The notes under the pieces: generated by a model | What the model was told of the DNA's origin: nothing | What the model saw: only the letters and a program-made list of their open reading frames with translations | Databases searched by the model: none | From: Paenibacillus peoriae | GTDB taxonomy: Bacteria; Bacillota; Bacilli; Paenibacillales; Paenibacillaceae | Direction of reading: 5' to 3' | NCBI RefSeq assembly: GCF_022531965.1 | Contig: NZ_CP092831.1 | Coordinates: 1,020,001-1,084,000 of the forward strand | Length of the DNA: 64,000 nucleotides | Part shown: positions 9,202 to 18,160 of the stretch, piece by piece | How the letters are laid out: every line of letters starts with the position of its first letter | Numbering within the stretch: position 1 is the first letter of the stretch | Position numbers and translations under genes: made by a program

Positions 9202-12051
9202 ATGAATTATGAAAAAAAGTTAAAACAAATTAGGCATTACATGGCTGGTTTACTGGCTGTCTGGTTGTTCTGTATACATAGTGCGCCTGTTTTTGCGGAC
9301 AGAGCCTTTAACGATATCGAACATTCCTATGCAGCTGATGCGATTGAGGCCATGGCTGCTCAAGGTTATGTTACGGGTTATCAGGATGGGAGCTTTCGAC
9401 CTTTACATTTTATCTCGCGACAGGAATGGGCAAGCATTTTCGCTAAAACCTTAAAGCGAACATCGAATAACAGAGGCGTAACTTCTTTTCGTGATGTGTC
9501 ACCATGGGCTCTACCTTATGTACAGGCCTTACAGGAAGAGAGCATTACGAAAGGAATTAGTGATCAATTATTCGGTGCCAAGCACAATATGACTCGTCAG
9601 GATATGGCCGTTTGGTATGCCCGCTATTTTGGTGTTACTGAAGATACCCGATCGGCTGGTATATCCAGTTTTGTGGATCAATCTGATATATCAGATTATG
9701 CACAAACGAGCGTATGGCTGATGGAACGGCTGGAACTGATCGAGGGAGATACGAATCACTATTTCCATCCTAAAGAGTCTGTGAGACGGCAGGACGCCAC
9801 GCTGGTTGCTTATCGAATATGGTTAGGCGGTGACGGTCTGAGAGAACGTGCCAAGCGTTTGCTAGGGTCATTAGGAGATGGAACTGCAACGATGCCTCAG
9901 ACGAACAGCCAACAAGAATCGAAGAAGATCGAGGTCGATGTGACGCCGGAAATTAGTCAACAACCCGTGAATTCGGAAGTCGAGGAGCCTAAAAGGCATC
10001 GCCCAAGCCCTGATTCACCAGCATCTCCGGTGACACCACCAGAACCGAAGCCGGAACCGTCGGTGACACCGCCGGGACCTAAACCCAAACCACCAGTAAT
10101 TCCGGTAGATCCACCGGATCATTCTTCGGATTTTCTGGTAGATGAGGTCGTGATCAAGGCGCAGGAGCTGGTAAATCAACCGGAGACATACCCTTCGTAT
10201 CAGCTATCTTTTCAGCTCTACAATAAAGGGCGACCCGTAAGCATTCCTGCTGCCAGCGTCACAAGTGTTACGTACACATTTAGTGATGGGTTAGGTATTT
10301 TTGATGAACAAGGGAAAATTGCACATCCCGAAAATATTCCGGTTGCGGACAGCTTCATTCCTGTAGAAATGAAGGTCACCGTTGCCAAACCTTATCAGGT
10401 CCTTACAGCTCAGGCCAAGCTGATCGTGAAAGGGAAGACTCCGCCGGCAGAGCCACCGAACGTAATCAGGTCCGTATACTTGGCTACGTATACCATTTCA
10501 GAGGCTGCTACTTTAGATCCTGCTGCTTGGAATATGTCCTACGTATTTCATAATGCTAATGGAGAGGTTATAGCTCCTGGATTGCTGCCCTCAGACTTGA
10601 TACTTCGGGTAGAGGATTCCAGAGGAATATTTGATGAGGATGGGAAGATTGCCAACCTGCATTTGATTCCGACAGTAAACTCGGTCATTCCATTAAAGAT
10701 CACGGTTGAGTCGCCATCTCAAGGGGTTCACTTCACATCTGATGCGGAATTAACGGTAGAACCCGGGGAACGCAAAAAGCAATACTTTGCTGTCTCCATC
10801 ATGCTGCAGGGAAGCGCGACTACGGTAGATCAAATCAAGCAAGCGCGTCAATTGCTGATGGACCACTTTGGTCCCAATATCAAAGTGACGTGGGCGATGG
10901 AAAACGGATTTGTTTTTGTAGAAGCAAATCGCCCGCAGCTTAAACAGGTTTTGGCATTCGTCGATCAGTATGGAGATGAAGTCGGAATGTTGGATGGGTA
11001 TCCGAACCAGTTAAAGTTTCCTATTTGGGAAGCTCGAATGGACGAGTGGATGTATATGTATCGTTACAATGCATTCAATGAGCTGCACCAATCCGGTACA
11101 ATGGGATCACCATCGGTGTTTGAAAGCATGGATACAGACCAATATCGGAAGTATCTTCCGAAATCATTGACCAGCTTTACGGTAAATCCCGAACAGACTC
11201 AATGGCTTAAAGATCACTATCGGATTACTTCCGCGATGGGATGGTCGGCTACACAATATAATGTGAACGGTATGTATGGTGAGGGCTCTCCATTGATGCC
11301 TTACTGGTCCCATAAGGACAATCCAATTGTTCCCGCACAGGGACTAGCAGATAATAGCGGTACCGTATTCATGAACTCGGTTACGATTGATCCGATTGGA
11401 TCACGCTATACGAAAGATTCCTCACGCTGGACTCTTCATCCGCTTGACCCATATGTGACTGAGACGGATGCAGCACCACAACTGTATATAGTACAGCAAT
11501 ATTTGGATAACCCTTATCAACGTATAAATACGGTAAACTACTTGTCCATTATTTTGGACATCAACGCACTTGCCAACACCCATAACATGGCTCCAATATG
11601 GGAGAATTTTGTGAACCACTTCCCTGTTGATCGCAAGGTTGAGATTGTAGGCGTGGACGGGCTGAAACAGATTTATGAATCGGTAGCAGGATCCAATAAT
11701 GATCATACGGAGTTTACGCTCATGTTTAGAGGCTCAGGTATTAAGACGGCTATGGATTCCAATAATTCACCAGCAAATCTGCGCTATTTGTGGACCGAAA
11801 ATGCCTCACAGCGGATTATTTTATCCAAAGAGGATGGAGATGCGACATGGTCCATTATTGACTTTACCGATTATACCCGAAAACCGGTTCCGAAGATGGA
11901 CTACAACTTGGATGGTCACACGGACGTAAGCTATGTCACCGGAAGGAACTTCAAGCTATGTCCAACGGCTCCTTTAACAGCGGATGAAATTCAACGCGTA
12001 AAGGATCGTTTGAAGGATATTTACTTTGCAGAAGAAGTAAATTATCAGTAA
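9202..12051 (+). CDS. SLH-domain cell-surface protein with unknown C-terminal domain
   Basis: A 949-aa exported protein. A signal peptide ends near APVFADRAF (about residue 33). Three S-layer-homology repeats follow (about 33-75, 93-135 and 155-205; motif GYQDGSFRP), which would bind pyruvylated wall polymer. A Pro-rich linker occupies about 265-310 (EPKPEPSVTPPGPKPKPP). Two similar Ig-like repeats follow (about 315-415 and 425-525; both carry a FDExGKIAxxxxIP signature). The last 420 residues form a Trp/Tyr-rich globular domain (WMYMYRYNAFNELHQSG) that I cannot assign; a carbohydrate-active role is a guess. RBS AAAGGAGGTG precedes the start by 14 bases. It ends at a convergent terminator. 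Confidence 0.85.
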   Translation: MNYEKKLKQIRHYMAGLLAVWLFCIHSAPVFADRAFNDIEHSYAADAIEAMAAQGYVTGYQDGSFRPLHFISRQEWASIFAKTLKRTSNNRGVTSFRDVSPWALPYVQALQEESITKGISDQLFGAKHNMTRQDMAVWYARYFGVTEDTRSAGISSFVDQSDISDYAQTSVWLMERLELIEGDTNHYFHPKESVRRQDATLVAYRIWLGGDGLRERAKRLLGSLGDGTATMPQTNSQQESKKIEVDVTPEISQQPVNSEVEEPKRHRPSPDSPASPVTPPEPKPEPSVTPPGPKPKPPVIPVDPPDHSSDFLVDEVVIKAQELVNQPETYPSYQLSFQLYNKGRPVSIPAASVTSVTYTFSDGLGIFDEQGKIAHPENIPVADSFIPVEMKVTVAKPYQVLTAQAKLIVKGKTPPAEPPNVIRSVYLATYTISEAATLDPAAWNMSYVFHNANGEVIAPGLLPSDLILRVEDSRGIFDEDGKIANLHLIPTVNSVIPLKITVESPSQGVHFTSDAELTVEPGERKKQYFAVSIMLQGSATTVDQIKQARQLLMDHFGPNIKVTWAMENGFVFVEANRPQLKQVLAFVDQYGDEVGMLDGYPNQLKFPIWEARMDEWMYMYRYNAFNELHQSGTMGSPSVFESMDTDQYRKYLPKSLTSFTVNPEQTQWLKDHYRITSAMGWSATQYNVNGMYGEGSPLMPYWSHKDNPIVPAQGLADNSGTVFMNSVTIDPIGSRYTKDSSRWTLHPLDPYVTETDAAPQLYIVQQYLDNPYQRINTVNYLSIILDINALANTHNMAPIWENFVNHFPVDRKVEIVGVDGLKQIYESVAGSNNDHTEFTLMFRGSGIKTAMDSNNSPANLRYLWTENASQRIILSKEDGDATWSIIDFTDYTRKPVPKMDYNLDGHTDVSYVTGRNFKLCPTAPLTADEIQRVKDRLKDIYFAEEVNYQ

Positions 12052-12089
12052 GTAATTGGAAAGAGTTAAGAGCTGAGGTTTTATGAAAA

Positions 12090-12133
12090 GGGGGTGTCCC
12101 CACAGCCATCGAAATGGCTGTGGGGACACCCCC
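12090..12133. terminator. Bidirectional terminator between convergent genes
   Basis: A perfect 20-bp stem (12090-12109 with 12114-12133, starting GGGGGTGTCCCC) is closed by a CGAA loop. T-rich sequence follows on both strands. It serves the SLH gene and the nitroreductase gene. Confidence 0.9.
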
Positions 12134-12152
12134 TTGTTTTAGAGAAAAGGTT

Positions 12153-12827
12153 TTACACCCACTCAATAACCTGATCTACAGATCGCCGAGTTTTGCCACG
12201 CGGCTCGTTGAGACGGTAGCCAAATGCCACCATACAAGAAATACCGAAATGCTTGGCATCCATAATGCCTTCTTCAGAGAGGATGCGTTCGATTTCCTGT
12301 TTATTAAAACCTTCGATAGGGCAGGAATCAATGCCGATTTGAGCTGCGGCAGTCATCATGTTGCCCAGTGCGATGTAGGTTTGTCGGCAGCCCCACTCGA
12401 ACAAGGCTCTTTTGTTTTCCTCCAGCGCAAAATCTGATTTTAGGAAGGCGTCATATACTTTCTCTTTGCCTTGCATCACTTCAGCTGGTAATTGCTGCAC
12501 GTTCTCCATCATACTCTTGATATAATCGGAGGAGGCTATCATATCTTCAGGAAGTCTAGAGAGGATGAGTACAAAATGGCTGGCTGTTGGCAGTTGTTTT
12601 TGGGCCCCCCAAGAGTAAGGCAGTAGCTTCTCACGCATAGCTTTACTCTGAACGACAACAAATTTCCAAGGTTCAAAGCCAAACGAGCTTGGAGATAAAC
12701 GACCGGTTTCAAGAATAAAGTCGAAGTCAGAATCGCTAATTTTCTTATGACTATCGAATTCCTTCGTTGCATGTCTGAACTCGTATGCAGATAAGATTTG
12801 ATCTTTAGTAGTAGCTAAGGTTTCCAT
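12153..12827 (-). CDS. NAD(P)H-dependent oxidoreductase, nitroreductase family
   Basis: FMN-dependent nitroreductase-like enzyme of 224 aa, of the NfsB/YfkO size class. Seen: the N-terminal AYEFRHATKEFD (the R-x-S/T-x-R/K-x-F/Y type FMN-phosphate motif), GRLSPSSFGFEPWKFVVV, and the C-terminal GIDSCPIEGF, all at the usual places. RBS AAGGAGTGG lies upstream of ATG 12827. It is divergent from an HxlR regulator; such pairs usually respond to quinones, aldehydes or nitro compounds. The native substrate is not evident. Confidence 0.9.
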   Translation of the reverse strand: METLATTKDQILSAYEFRHATKEFDSHKKISDSDFDFILETGRLSPSSFGFEPWKFVVVQSKAMREKLLPYSWGAQKQLPTASHFVLILSRLPEDMIASSDYIKSMMENVQQLPAEVMQGKEKVYDAFLKSDFALEENKRALFEWGCRQTYIALGNMMTAAAQIGIDSCPIEGFNKQEIERILSEEGIMDAKHFGISCMVAFGYRLNEPRGKTRRSVDQVIEWV

Positions 12828-12918
12828 CGTTATTCCACTCCTTATGGATGTGATTAAAATTGACGCTTACCAAGTGACATGCTTAATATTAGAATATACA
12901 TGATCGTTTTTGAAGTAC

Positions 12919-12932
12919 GCACATTAATGTGC
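12919..12932. promoter_or_regulatory. Candidate HxlR operator
   Basis: The perfect 14-bp palindrome GCACATTAATGTGC, flanked by TAC on the left and TGTA on the right, lies in the 143-bp region between the divergent nitroreductase and hxlR genes, about 40 bp before the hxlR start. Assignment to HxlR is by position. Confidence 0.6.
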
Positions 12933-12970
12933 TGTAGTATATAAAATGATACTAAGGAGGAGAAAAGCCT

Positions 12971-13363
12971 ATGCGCAATCGGAAAGGCGGCTTTGGGGAA
13001 TGTACCGCTGGAAATAATCAGGCGTGTCCAGTTGAGTTCACGCTGGACGTGATTGGGGGCAAATGGAAAGGGATTATTTTGTATCATCTCATGTATGGGA
13101 CTAAGCGATTTAGTGATTTTCGGCGGATATGTCCGGGGATCACCCAGCGTATGCTGACACTCCAATTGCGCGAGCTGGAAGAGGATGGTGTCGTTCACCG
13201 TGAAGTATACCAGCAGGTTCCGCCTAAGGTTGAATACTCTCTCACCGAATTCGGGAAAACGCTCATACCGATTATTAACTTGATGAAAGATTGGGGAGAA
13301 GAATATAAAACAAAACAGCGATCACCAGAAAGCAGTCTTCAGCAACCTAGCCCCAATGTGTAG
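12971..13363 (+). CDS. HxlR-family transcriptional regulator
   Basis: A 130-aa winged-helix protein. The family signature is visible: NQACPVEFTLDVIGGKWKG near the N-terminus, RFSDFRRICPGITQRMLT as recognition region, and the wing REVYQQVPPKVEYSLTEFG. Cys19 in the ACPV segment is the cysteine position used for redox or electrophile sensing in YodB/HypR-type members; Cys11 is an extra one. RBS AAGGAGGAG lies upstream. It probably controls the divergent nitroreductase and itself. Confidence 0.92.
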   Translation: MRNRKGGFGECTAGNNQACPVEFTLDVIGGKWKGIILYHLMYGTKRFSDFRRICPGITQRMLTLQLRELEEDGVVHREVYQQVPPKVEYSLTEFGKTLIPIINLMKDWGEEYKTKQRSPESSLQQPSPNV

Positions 13364-13386
13364 GTTTTTGAAGACGGCTCCACGAA

Positions 13387-13424
13387 AAAGACCTGGCCAT
13401 CATTTTGGCAGGTCTTTTGGTTTA
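13387..13424 (+). terminator. Rho-independent terminator of hxlR
   Basis: Stem AAAGACCTGGCCA with TGGCAGGTCTTT and a TTGGTTT tail. Confidence 0.8.
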
Positions 13425-13456
13425 TTAAAAAGGAATGTGCAAAGTTCGTTTTTCAG

Positions 13457-13511
13457 TTGACAGCAAGGACGACGCTTGATATATTTCTTACGATATTGAT
13501 AATCATTATCA
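13457..13511 (+). promoter_or_regulatory. Promoter with a perfect 7-1-7 Fur box
   Basis: TTGACA (13457-13462), a 17-bp spacer and TATATT (13480-13485) form a good SigA promoter. The 15-bp inverted repeat TGATAATCATTATCA (13497-13511) spans the likely start site and is an exact match to the classical Firmicutes Fur box, so the gene should be derepressed under iron limitation. Confidence 0.92.
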
Positions 13512-13556
13512 TATGTATCGGGAGATCATCTGCACAATATATAGGGGGCTAATCAG

Positions 13557-14549
13557 TTGAAAAGGAAATCGTATTTTATGATGACAGCTATGTTACTTGT
13601 ATTGTCTGTATTCATCAGCGCTTGCGGCGGAAATAATAATGGAAGTAATCCGGCTTCATCTTCAGGAGATAAGCAAGAGTCGGCTTCTACTGGAGAGACG
13701 AGAAGCTTTAAAACGGTTAAAGGGGATATTCAAATTCCGACCAAGCCACAGCGCATTGTAACGGATTTTTACGGTGGAGAATTGCTGTCCGTGGGTGCTA
13801 ACGTGGTGGGTGTAGAGCCGACTGCGTTTCAAAATCCTTTTCTGACCGATTTGCTGAAGGAACAAGGAACCAAAGAGGTGGGTGATCCGACCAATTTGGA
13901 AAAGACGTTGGAACTCAAACCCGATCTGATCGTGGTTATGAAGGATACGAATTATGAGGCTTTGTCTAAAATTGCACCTACCCTGTACATTCCGTACGGC
14001 ACGACGACTAATATTTATGATACGGTCAAGCTGTTCGGCGATATCACCGGGGAAAAGGAGAAGGCTGAGCAATTTATTGCTGCATTTGATAAAAAGGCCG
14101 CTGAAGGTCGCGCACGTCTTAAAGGTGTGATTGACGAAAAGGCAACTTTCGGTCTGTATGAGCTGACGGACAAGCATGCACTTTGGATCTTTGGCGACAA
14201 TGCGGGTCGCGGTGGACAAGCCGTGTACAATGCGCTCAAACTGAACTTGCCAAAGAAAACAATGAACTCCAAGGAACAAACGGTACAGCTTTCGATGGAG
14301 GTATTGCCGCAGTATGACGCAGATTATATGTTCCTGACTACGTATGACCCGGAGAAAAAGGGTGACGCGCTCAAGCAACTGAAGTCGTCCGCTGTATGGG
14401 GGAATCTTCCTGCGGTGAAGAACAATAGAGTGTTCTTTAACGATTTTGATACGTATTATCGCTATGATCCAATCGCTATTACTGGGCAAATTGATATGAT
14501 CGTAGATATGCTGATCGAAAGAGAAAAAGAGAATAAAGCTAAACAATAG
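13557..14549 (+). CDS. Iron-siderophore ABC transporter substrate-binding lipoprotein
   Basis: A 330-aa solute-binding protein of the FhuD/FeuA fold. The N-terminus KRKSYFMMTAML leads to the lipobox FISAC, so it is membrane-anchored. The mature protein shows the family landmarks PQRIVTDFYGGELLSVGANVVGV (N-lobe), LKPDLIVVM, and the C-lobe WGNLPAVKNNRVF. The start is TTG at 13557 with AGGGGG 9 bases upstream. A Fur box covers its promoter. No permease or ATPase gene lies next to it, so it works as an orphan binding protein with a transporter encoded elsewhere. The ligand is probably a hydroxamate or catechol ferric siderophore, not resolvable here. Confidence 0.9.
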   Translation: MKRKSYFMMTAMLLVLSVFISACGGNNNGSNPASSSGDKQESASTGETRSFKTVKGDIQIPTKPQRIVTDFYGGELLSVGANVVGVEPTAFQNPFLTDLLKEQGTKEVGDPTNLEKTLELKPDLIVVMKDTNYEALSKIAPTLYIPYGTTTNIYDTVKLFGDITGEKEKAEQFIAAFDKKAAEGRARLKGVIDEKATFGLYELTDKHALWIFGDNAGRGGQAVYNALKLNLPKKTMNSKEQTVQLSMEVLPQYDADYMFLTTYDPEKKGDALKQLKSSAVWGNLPAVKNNRVFFNDFDTYYRYDPIAITGQIDMIVDMLIEREKENKAKQ

Positions 14550-14622
14550 GTGTGAGATTCTGCGTTGTGACGAATTGTTGAAATAGATAAGAGATCGCAT
14601 ATTATACACAGTATATAGCATT

Positions 14623-14662
14623 AAAAACCAGTCCAACATGAATCATGTTTGGACTGGTTTTT
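14623..14662. terminator. Bidirectional terminator between convergent genes
   Basis: AAAAACCAGTCCAACATGA pairs with its 3' arm ending GGACTGGTTTTT; T runs exist on both strands. Confidence 0.88.
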
Positions 14663-14668
14663 GATTTA

Positions 14669-16171
14669 CTATTTTGTCGTAATTTCAATAGTATCTTCTT
14701 TTTGTATCCAATCTACCTTGGCCCCCAGCGTTTCGCTGATCAGCCTTAATGGAAGATAACCAATACCATTCACCATGAAGGGCGGATTGGTAAGCTTTAC
14801 AGCCTTACCGTTCACTTTTGCTTGGCTGGTTTTGAAATTTATTTCTAGAAAGACAGGGTGATCTTCTGCCTTGGACTGATCTATTTTTGCTATTTTGCTG
14901 TTGAAATCATAAGCGATCTCGGCCCCCAGTTTATCAAAAACAGAACGAAGGGGAATAAACGCTTGCCCGTTGCGGGTAATGACACCATTACTCAGAGAGA
15001 CAGGCGAACCATTGAGACGGACAAGAATCGGTTTTTGTACAGGAACTGGTGAACTATACAGAAACTCATAGTCTCCTATACCTAGCTGCGCGTGTTTGTT
15101 GACACCCCAGCCCCATAAGGCCCCATCTGCTTTTTGCATGATTACGTGCCGTGGACCTGCTTTGATACTTTGAATATTTTTAGCAAGCAATGTAAAGGGG
15201 GCGTTGGATGGTAACTTTTCACCATCTAGAGACGCAACATATACATTCCCAGCTGTGGTGAGGGCGAGTATGGAGCGTTCGGCGAAAAAGGCGTCTTTAA
15301 CATCTTTTACTCCTGATAATAGCACAGGGGTATTTTCATTGTGATAGGTTGTATTATCTGAGTAACCTGTGACCGTTTCACCCCAGAACCATAACCGTCC
15401 TTGTCGATCAATCGCGAGATTGGAACTTCCATTGGTCTTAATTATTTTGATGTCCGATAAGGCTTGAATCTGCGATACGGATAAAGTTTCGGACGGAGTT
15501 ACATTTTTATCAAATTCTTTGGGCCATGTCCATACAGTACCGTCTTTCTTTAAGGCTATGTTTTTGGAGATAGCAGTAATATCCTTTAATGATGGAACAA
15601 GCTCGAAGCCCTGCAAGGACCTTGTATTTTTCCATACACTTCCGTCCTTCTTCAAGAAGATCCAGCGTTCCTCATATTGCGGTCTTTTTTCATAGTAACT
15701 ATCCAATTCTGTAACATTTTCGATGCCGGATAGGGTTTGAAAAGGAGCAAAGTTGCCACCATTTTCGATTCGATCAGCGGATAATACGTTTCCTTCGGCG
15801 TTTAGGGCGAGCACATGATCATTCATAATACGCACGTTTATGATGTTTGGTAGTCCTTCCAGAGAAATGAATTTCACGGATTCAGAAATGTTGTTTCTTG
15901 GCACATACCAGGCGGAATGATCTTGTAAGGTAAATATCAGATCGCCTTCCTGGATTATATTCGAAAATGTTCTTACAACGTTTGGCTTATCCTCTACACG
16001 AGTCGGTACGGATTGATTATAGCCCCATAACCACAAGCTCCCATCGGATTGAATCAGACTCCCGGAATCATAGGAGCGAATACGGGACGCCGATTCATCA
16101 CCGGCCGCCCATGCACTGGAGCTGAACAATAACAGAGCGATCATACTGATTAACAGAGTACATCTTTTCAT
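14669..16171 (-). CDS. Secreted protein: RCC1-like repeats plus copper-amine-oxidase-N (stalk) domain
   Basis: A 500-aa exported protein. The signal peptide (KRCTLLISMIALLLFSSSAWA) ends at about residue 22. Residues 30-365 contain degenerate RCC1-type blades with recurring DGSLWLWG, DGTVWTWP, QGRLWFWG and DGALWGWG, the last followed by the typical NKHAQLGIGD. Residues 375-500 form two copper-amine-oxidase-N-like halves (FIPLRSVFDKLGAEIAYD and YLPLRLISETLGAKVDW), a common wall-associated module in Paenibacillus. RBS GAGG lies upstream. Function is unknown; surface binding or protein-protein contact is a reasonable inference. Confidence 0.85.
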   Translation of the reverse strand: MKRCTLLISMIALLLFSSSAWAAGDESASRIRSYDSGSLIQSDGSLWLWGYNQSVPTRVEDKPNVVRTFSNIIQEGDLIFTLQDHSAWYVPRNNISESVKFISLEGLPNIINVRIMNDHVLALNAEGNVLSADRIENGGNFAPFQTLSGIENVTELDSYYEKRPQYEERWIFLKKDGSVWKNTRSLQGFELVPSLKDITAISKNIALKKDGTVWTWPKEFDKNVTPSETLSVSQIQALSDIKIIKTNGSSNLAIDRQGRLWFWGETVTGYSDNTTYHNENTPVLLSGVKDVKDAFFAERSILALTTAGNVYVASLDGEKLPSNAPFTLLAKNIQSIKAGPRHVIMQKADGALWGWGVNKHAQLGIGDYEFLYSSPVPVQKPILVRLNGSPVSLSNGVITRNGQAFIPLRSVFDKLGAEIAYDFNSKIAKIDQSKAEDHPVFLEINFKTSQAKVNGKAVKLTNPPFMVNGIGYLPLRLISETLGAKVDWIQKEDTIEITTK

Positions 16172-16292
16172 GCGTTTTTCCTCATTTCTTCATCAATGTA
16201 TATAAGGTTAAATAACGCCTTGGGGAATATCTCCTTATCAATAGACGAAGAATATATAGAAAAGTTTTCCACAAATCGTTGGATTCCAATAA

Positions 16293-16339
16293 AATAGCCT
16301 CCAAACCCACGAGCAGAGGCGGGTTTGAGAGGCTATTTC
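16293..16339 (-). terminator. Terminator downstream of fchA
   Basis: Arms AAATAGCCTC and GAGGCTATTT with inner AAACCC/GGGTTT pairs, 47 bases past the fchA stop on the minus strand. Confidence 0.8.
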
Positions 16340-16385
16340 TTGAGCATGGAAGCAGAATATGACTTGGGACGGGTTCTTCCAATGG

Positions 16386-17021
16386 TCAGCCCGTTATTCG
16401 GCTGCGCACGATCAATAAGGTTTGTTCTTTGATTTGTCCGATTTCACGGAGGAGTGCGGCTGTTTTAGCTTCGTAGGATTGTTTGACATCCAAATCTTTC
16501 AGCGAAGCAAGGTTAATGTCGACGGTAAGCAGGGCAGATTGAGCGGCGGCTTCGAACAGGATCGCGCCGATGCCAAGATCCGAAATCACATTTTTATTGG
16601 ACACTTCCACAATGTTATAGGCTTGCGACAATCCGTCTCGGCATACTTCCAGCAGGCGCATGGGTACCTCAATGGCAGCGATCACCGCTGTCTGTAGGGA
16701 ATGGGTACGATAGCGCTTTTCTTCGTCTGTTTCCTTGGGCAAACGCAGGGCAGTCATATACTGTTCAAAGGATTGGATGTCTGCGACCATTAATTCCTCA
16801 CAATGTGTAGACAATCTTTCCATGCTGCTAATGACGTCCGTGATTTGTTCATGGATGTGCGCGTATTTTTCTCCTTGTGAAAGGTTGGCGGTCATGGAGG
16901 TCATAGCCGCGCCTAGTGCCGCAGCCAGTGCGGATACACTTCCTCCGCCAGGGGTAGGAGCTGCACTTGCAGCCTCTTTCAGAAAATGTCCGATGGAATG
17001 ATTCCACGACAGTTCACTCAT
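16386..17021 (-). CDS. fchA: Methenyltetrahydrofolate cyclohydrolase / cyclodeaminase family
   Basis: A 211-aa all-helical protein of the FTCD_C family, the size of stand-alone FchA. The signature AAPTPGGGSVSALAAALGAAM lies at about residues 20-40. It would convert 5,10-methenyl-THF to 10-formyl-THF. The start overlaps the stop of folD by four bases (ATGA), so the two are translationally coupled. FolD already carries a cyclohydrolase activity, so this looks redundant or a booster of that step. The pair sits under a ZTP riboswitch and would therefore be raised when 10-formyl-THF runs short. Confidence 0.88.
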   Translation of the reverse strand: MSELSWNHSIGHFLKEAASAAPTPGGGSVSALAAALGAAMTSMTANLSQGEKYAHIHEQITDVISSMERLSTHCEELMVADIQSFEQYMTALRLPKETDEEKRYRTHSLQTAVIAAIEVPMRLLEVCRDGLSQAYNIVEVSNKNVISDLGIGAILFEAAAQSALLTVDINLASLKDLDVKQSYEAKTAALLREIGQIKEQTLLIVRSRITG

Positions 17022-17884
17022 GAGTAAACCACCTCTCTGGAGTAGTGTTGCAGATGTATTGCTTTGAGCAGATTTTTGTACAAAATCGCAGTCGTTAAGG
17101 TGCCAACACCGCCGGGAACCGGAGAAATAGCATGTACTTTTTCCCCCACGTCTAAAGCGGCATCTCCCACTATTTTTCCCTCTAGCGTCTCATTAATTCC
17201 CGCATCTACCAAAATCAAACCGGGATGAACCATATCTTGCGTAATCACATCAGGGCATCCGACTGCCACGAAGGCAATGTCTGCATGGCTCAGATGCTCT
17301 GCAATATCACGCGTACCTGCATGACAGGCGGTAACGGTGGCGTTTTCTCTTTGCAACATGTGGAAAAGGGGAAGTCCCACTGTCTGTCCGATGCCCACGA
17401 GCGTGACATTTTTGCCTGCCAATGTGTGACCGTAATGCTTGAGCAGCTCGATACAGGCTTGAGGTGTTGCGGGATATAGTCCGGCGTCACCTGTTACAGT
17501 AGCCAGCTTGTTATCGGGTGTAATCCCATCAATATCCTTGTAGGGGGCAATGGATTGTTTAATAACGGAGGCGGAAAGATGTTGGGGAAGCGGCAGTTCC
17601 AGCATAATGCCATGTACATGGGATGCATCGTTCAGACTGCCGATCAGGTGCAGTAGCTCGGTTTCGCTAACATGACGATCAAACGTATGGAGATGAAATG
17701 AGATGCCCAGCTTCTCCGCTATTTTTTGCTTGGTCCGTGCATAGTATGCAGATGCCGGATCACCTTCTACCAATAGGGTTGCCAGATGGGGACGGTGTCC
17801 TTGCTGCTTCATTTCTTCTACCTGTGAACGGATCGTTGCATATACTTGCTCAGCTGCTTCTTTGGATTTCATGATAATAGCCAT
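17018..17884 (-). CDS. folD: Bifunctional methylene-THF dehydrogenase / methenyl-THF cyclohydrolase
   Basis: A 288-aa enzyme of normal FolD length. Seen: PHLATLLVEGDPASAYYARTK with the catalytic Tyr-x-x-x-Lys, GIMLELPLPQHL, DIDGITPDN, the NADP-site TLVGIGQTVGLP, and the C-terminal PVPGGVGTLTTAILYKN. It makes 10-formyl-THF for purine synthesis. ATG at 17884 has GAGGAGG upstream; a second ATG four codons in is also possible. Upstream on the same strand lie a ZTP riboswitch and an intrinsic terminator. Confidence 0.95.
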   Translation of the reverse strand: MAIIMKSKEAAEQVYATIRSQVEEMKQQGHRPHLATLLVEGDPASAYYARTKQKIAEKLGISFHLHTFDRHVSETELLHLIGSLNDASHVHGIMLELPLPQHLSASVIKQSIAPYKDIDGITPDNKLATVTGDAGLYPATPQACIELLKHYGHTLAGKNVTLVGIGQTVGLPLFHMLQRENATVTACHAGTRDIAEHLSHADIAFVAVGCPDVITQDMVHPGLILVDAGINETLEGKIVGDAALDVGEKVHAISPVPGGVGTLTTAILYKNLLKAIHLQHYSREVVYS

Positions 17885-17948
17885 AGTCCGAGCCTCCTCT
17901 GAATTTATTGCATAATGGAATCAACAGGGTGTCATGGTCTTGTAAAAC

Positions 17949-18003
17949 GAAAAAAAGTATTTGCACAAGGTCGTCAAGACAGACGAATCCTCTGCAAATA
18001 CTT
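17949..18003 (-). terminator. Terminator of the ZTP riboswitch (expression platform)
   Basis: On the minus strand AAGTATTTGCA (18003-17993) pairs with TGCAAATACTT (17965-17955) and is followed by TTTTTTTCG. It lies immediately after the riboswitch and before folD, the place of a transcription attenuator. Confidence 0.88.
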
Positions 18004-18080
18004 CTCCCAGGCGAACGGTACGCTTTTTTTGTATGCTCCCTCGTGGTTCATTCCACTGACTTCGCCAGTCACATACAGCG
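18004..18080 (-). ncRNA. ZTP (pfl-motif) riboswitch
   Basis: Read on the minus strand, the RNA begins with TGTGACTGGCGAAGTCAGTGG, continues with ACCACGAGGGAGCAT, and ends with the strictly conserved CCGTTCGCCTGGG. These blocks in this order define the pfl motif, whose ligands are ZTP and ZMP, alarms for low 10-formyl-THF. A TATAAT box lies just upstream at 18083-18088. The aptamer precedes folD-fchA, a classic target. Ligand binding would disrupt the following terminator. Confidence 0.92.
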
Positions 18081-18160
18081 TTATTATACCTTATATTTTA
18101 ACAAACAATCATCAGAAAAGAAACCCGCGAACATTTGGAAAACGGGTTATGTTACTTGTC

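Noticed and set aside
13662..14639. Long minus-strand open frame of 325 codons
   Set aside because: It is antisense to the siderophore-binding protein, which has a lipobox, family motifs and a Fur box; the antisense product shows no family features.
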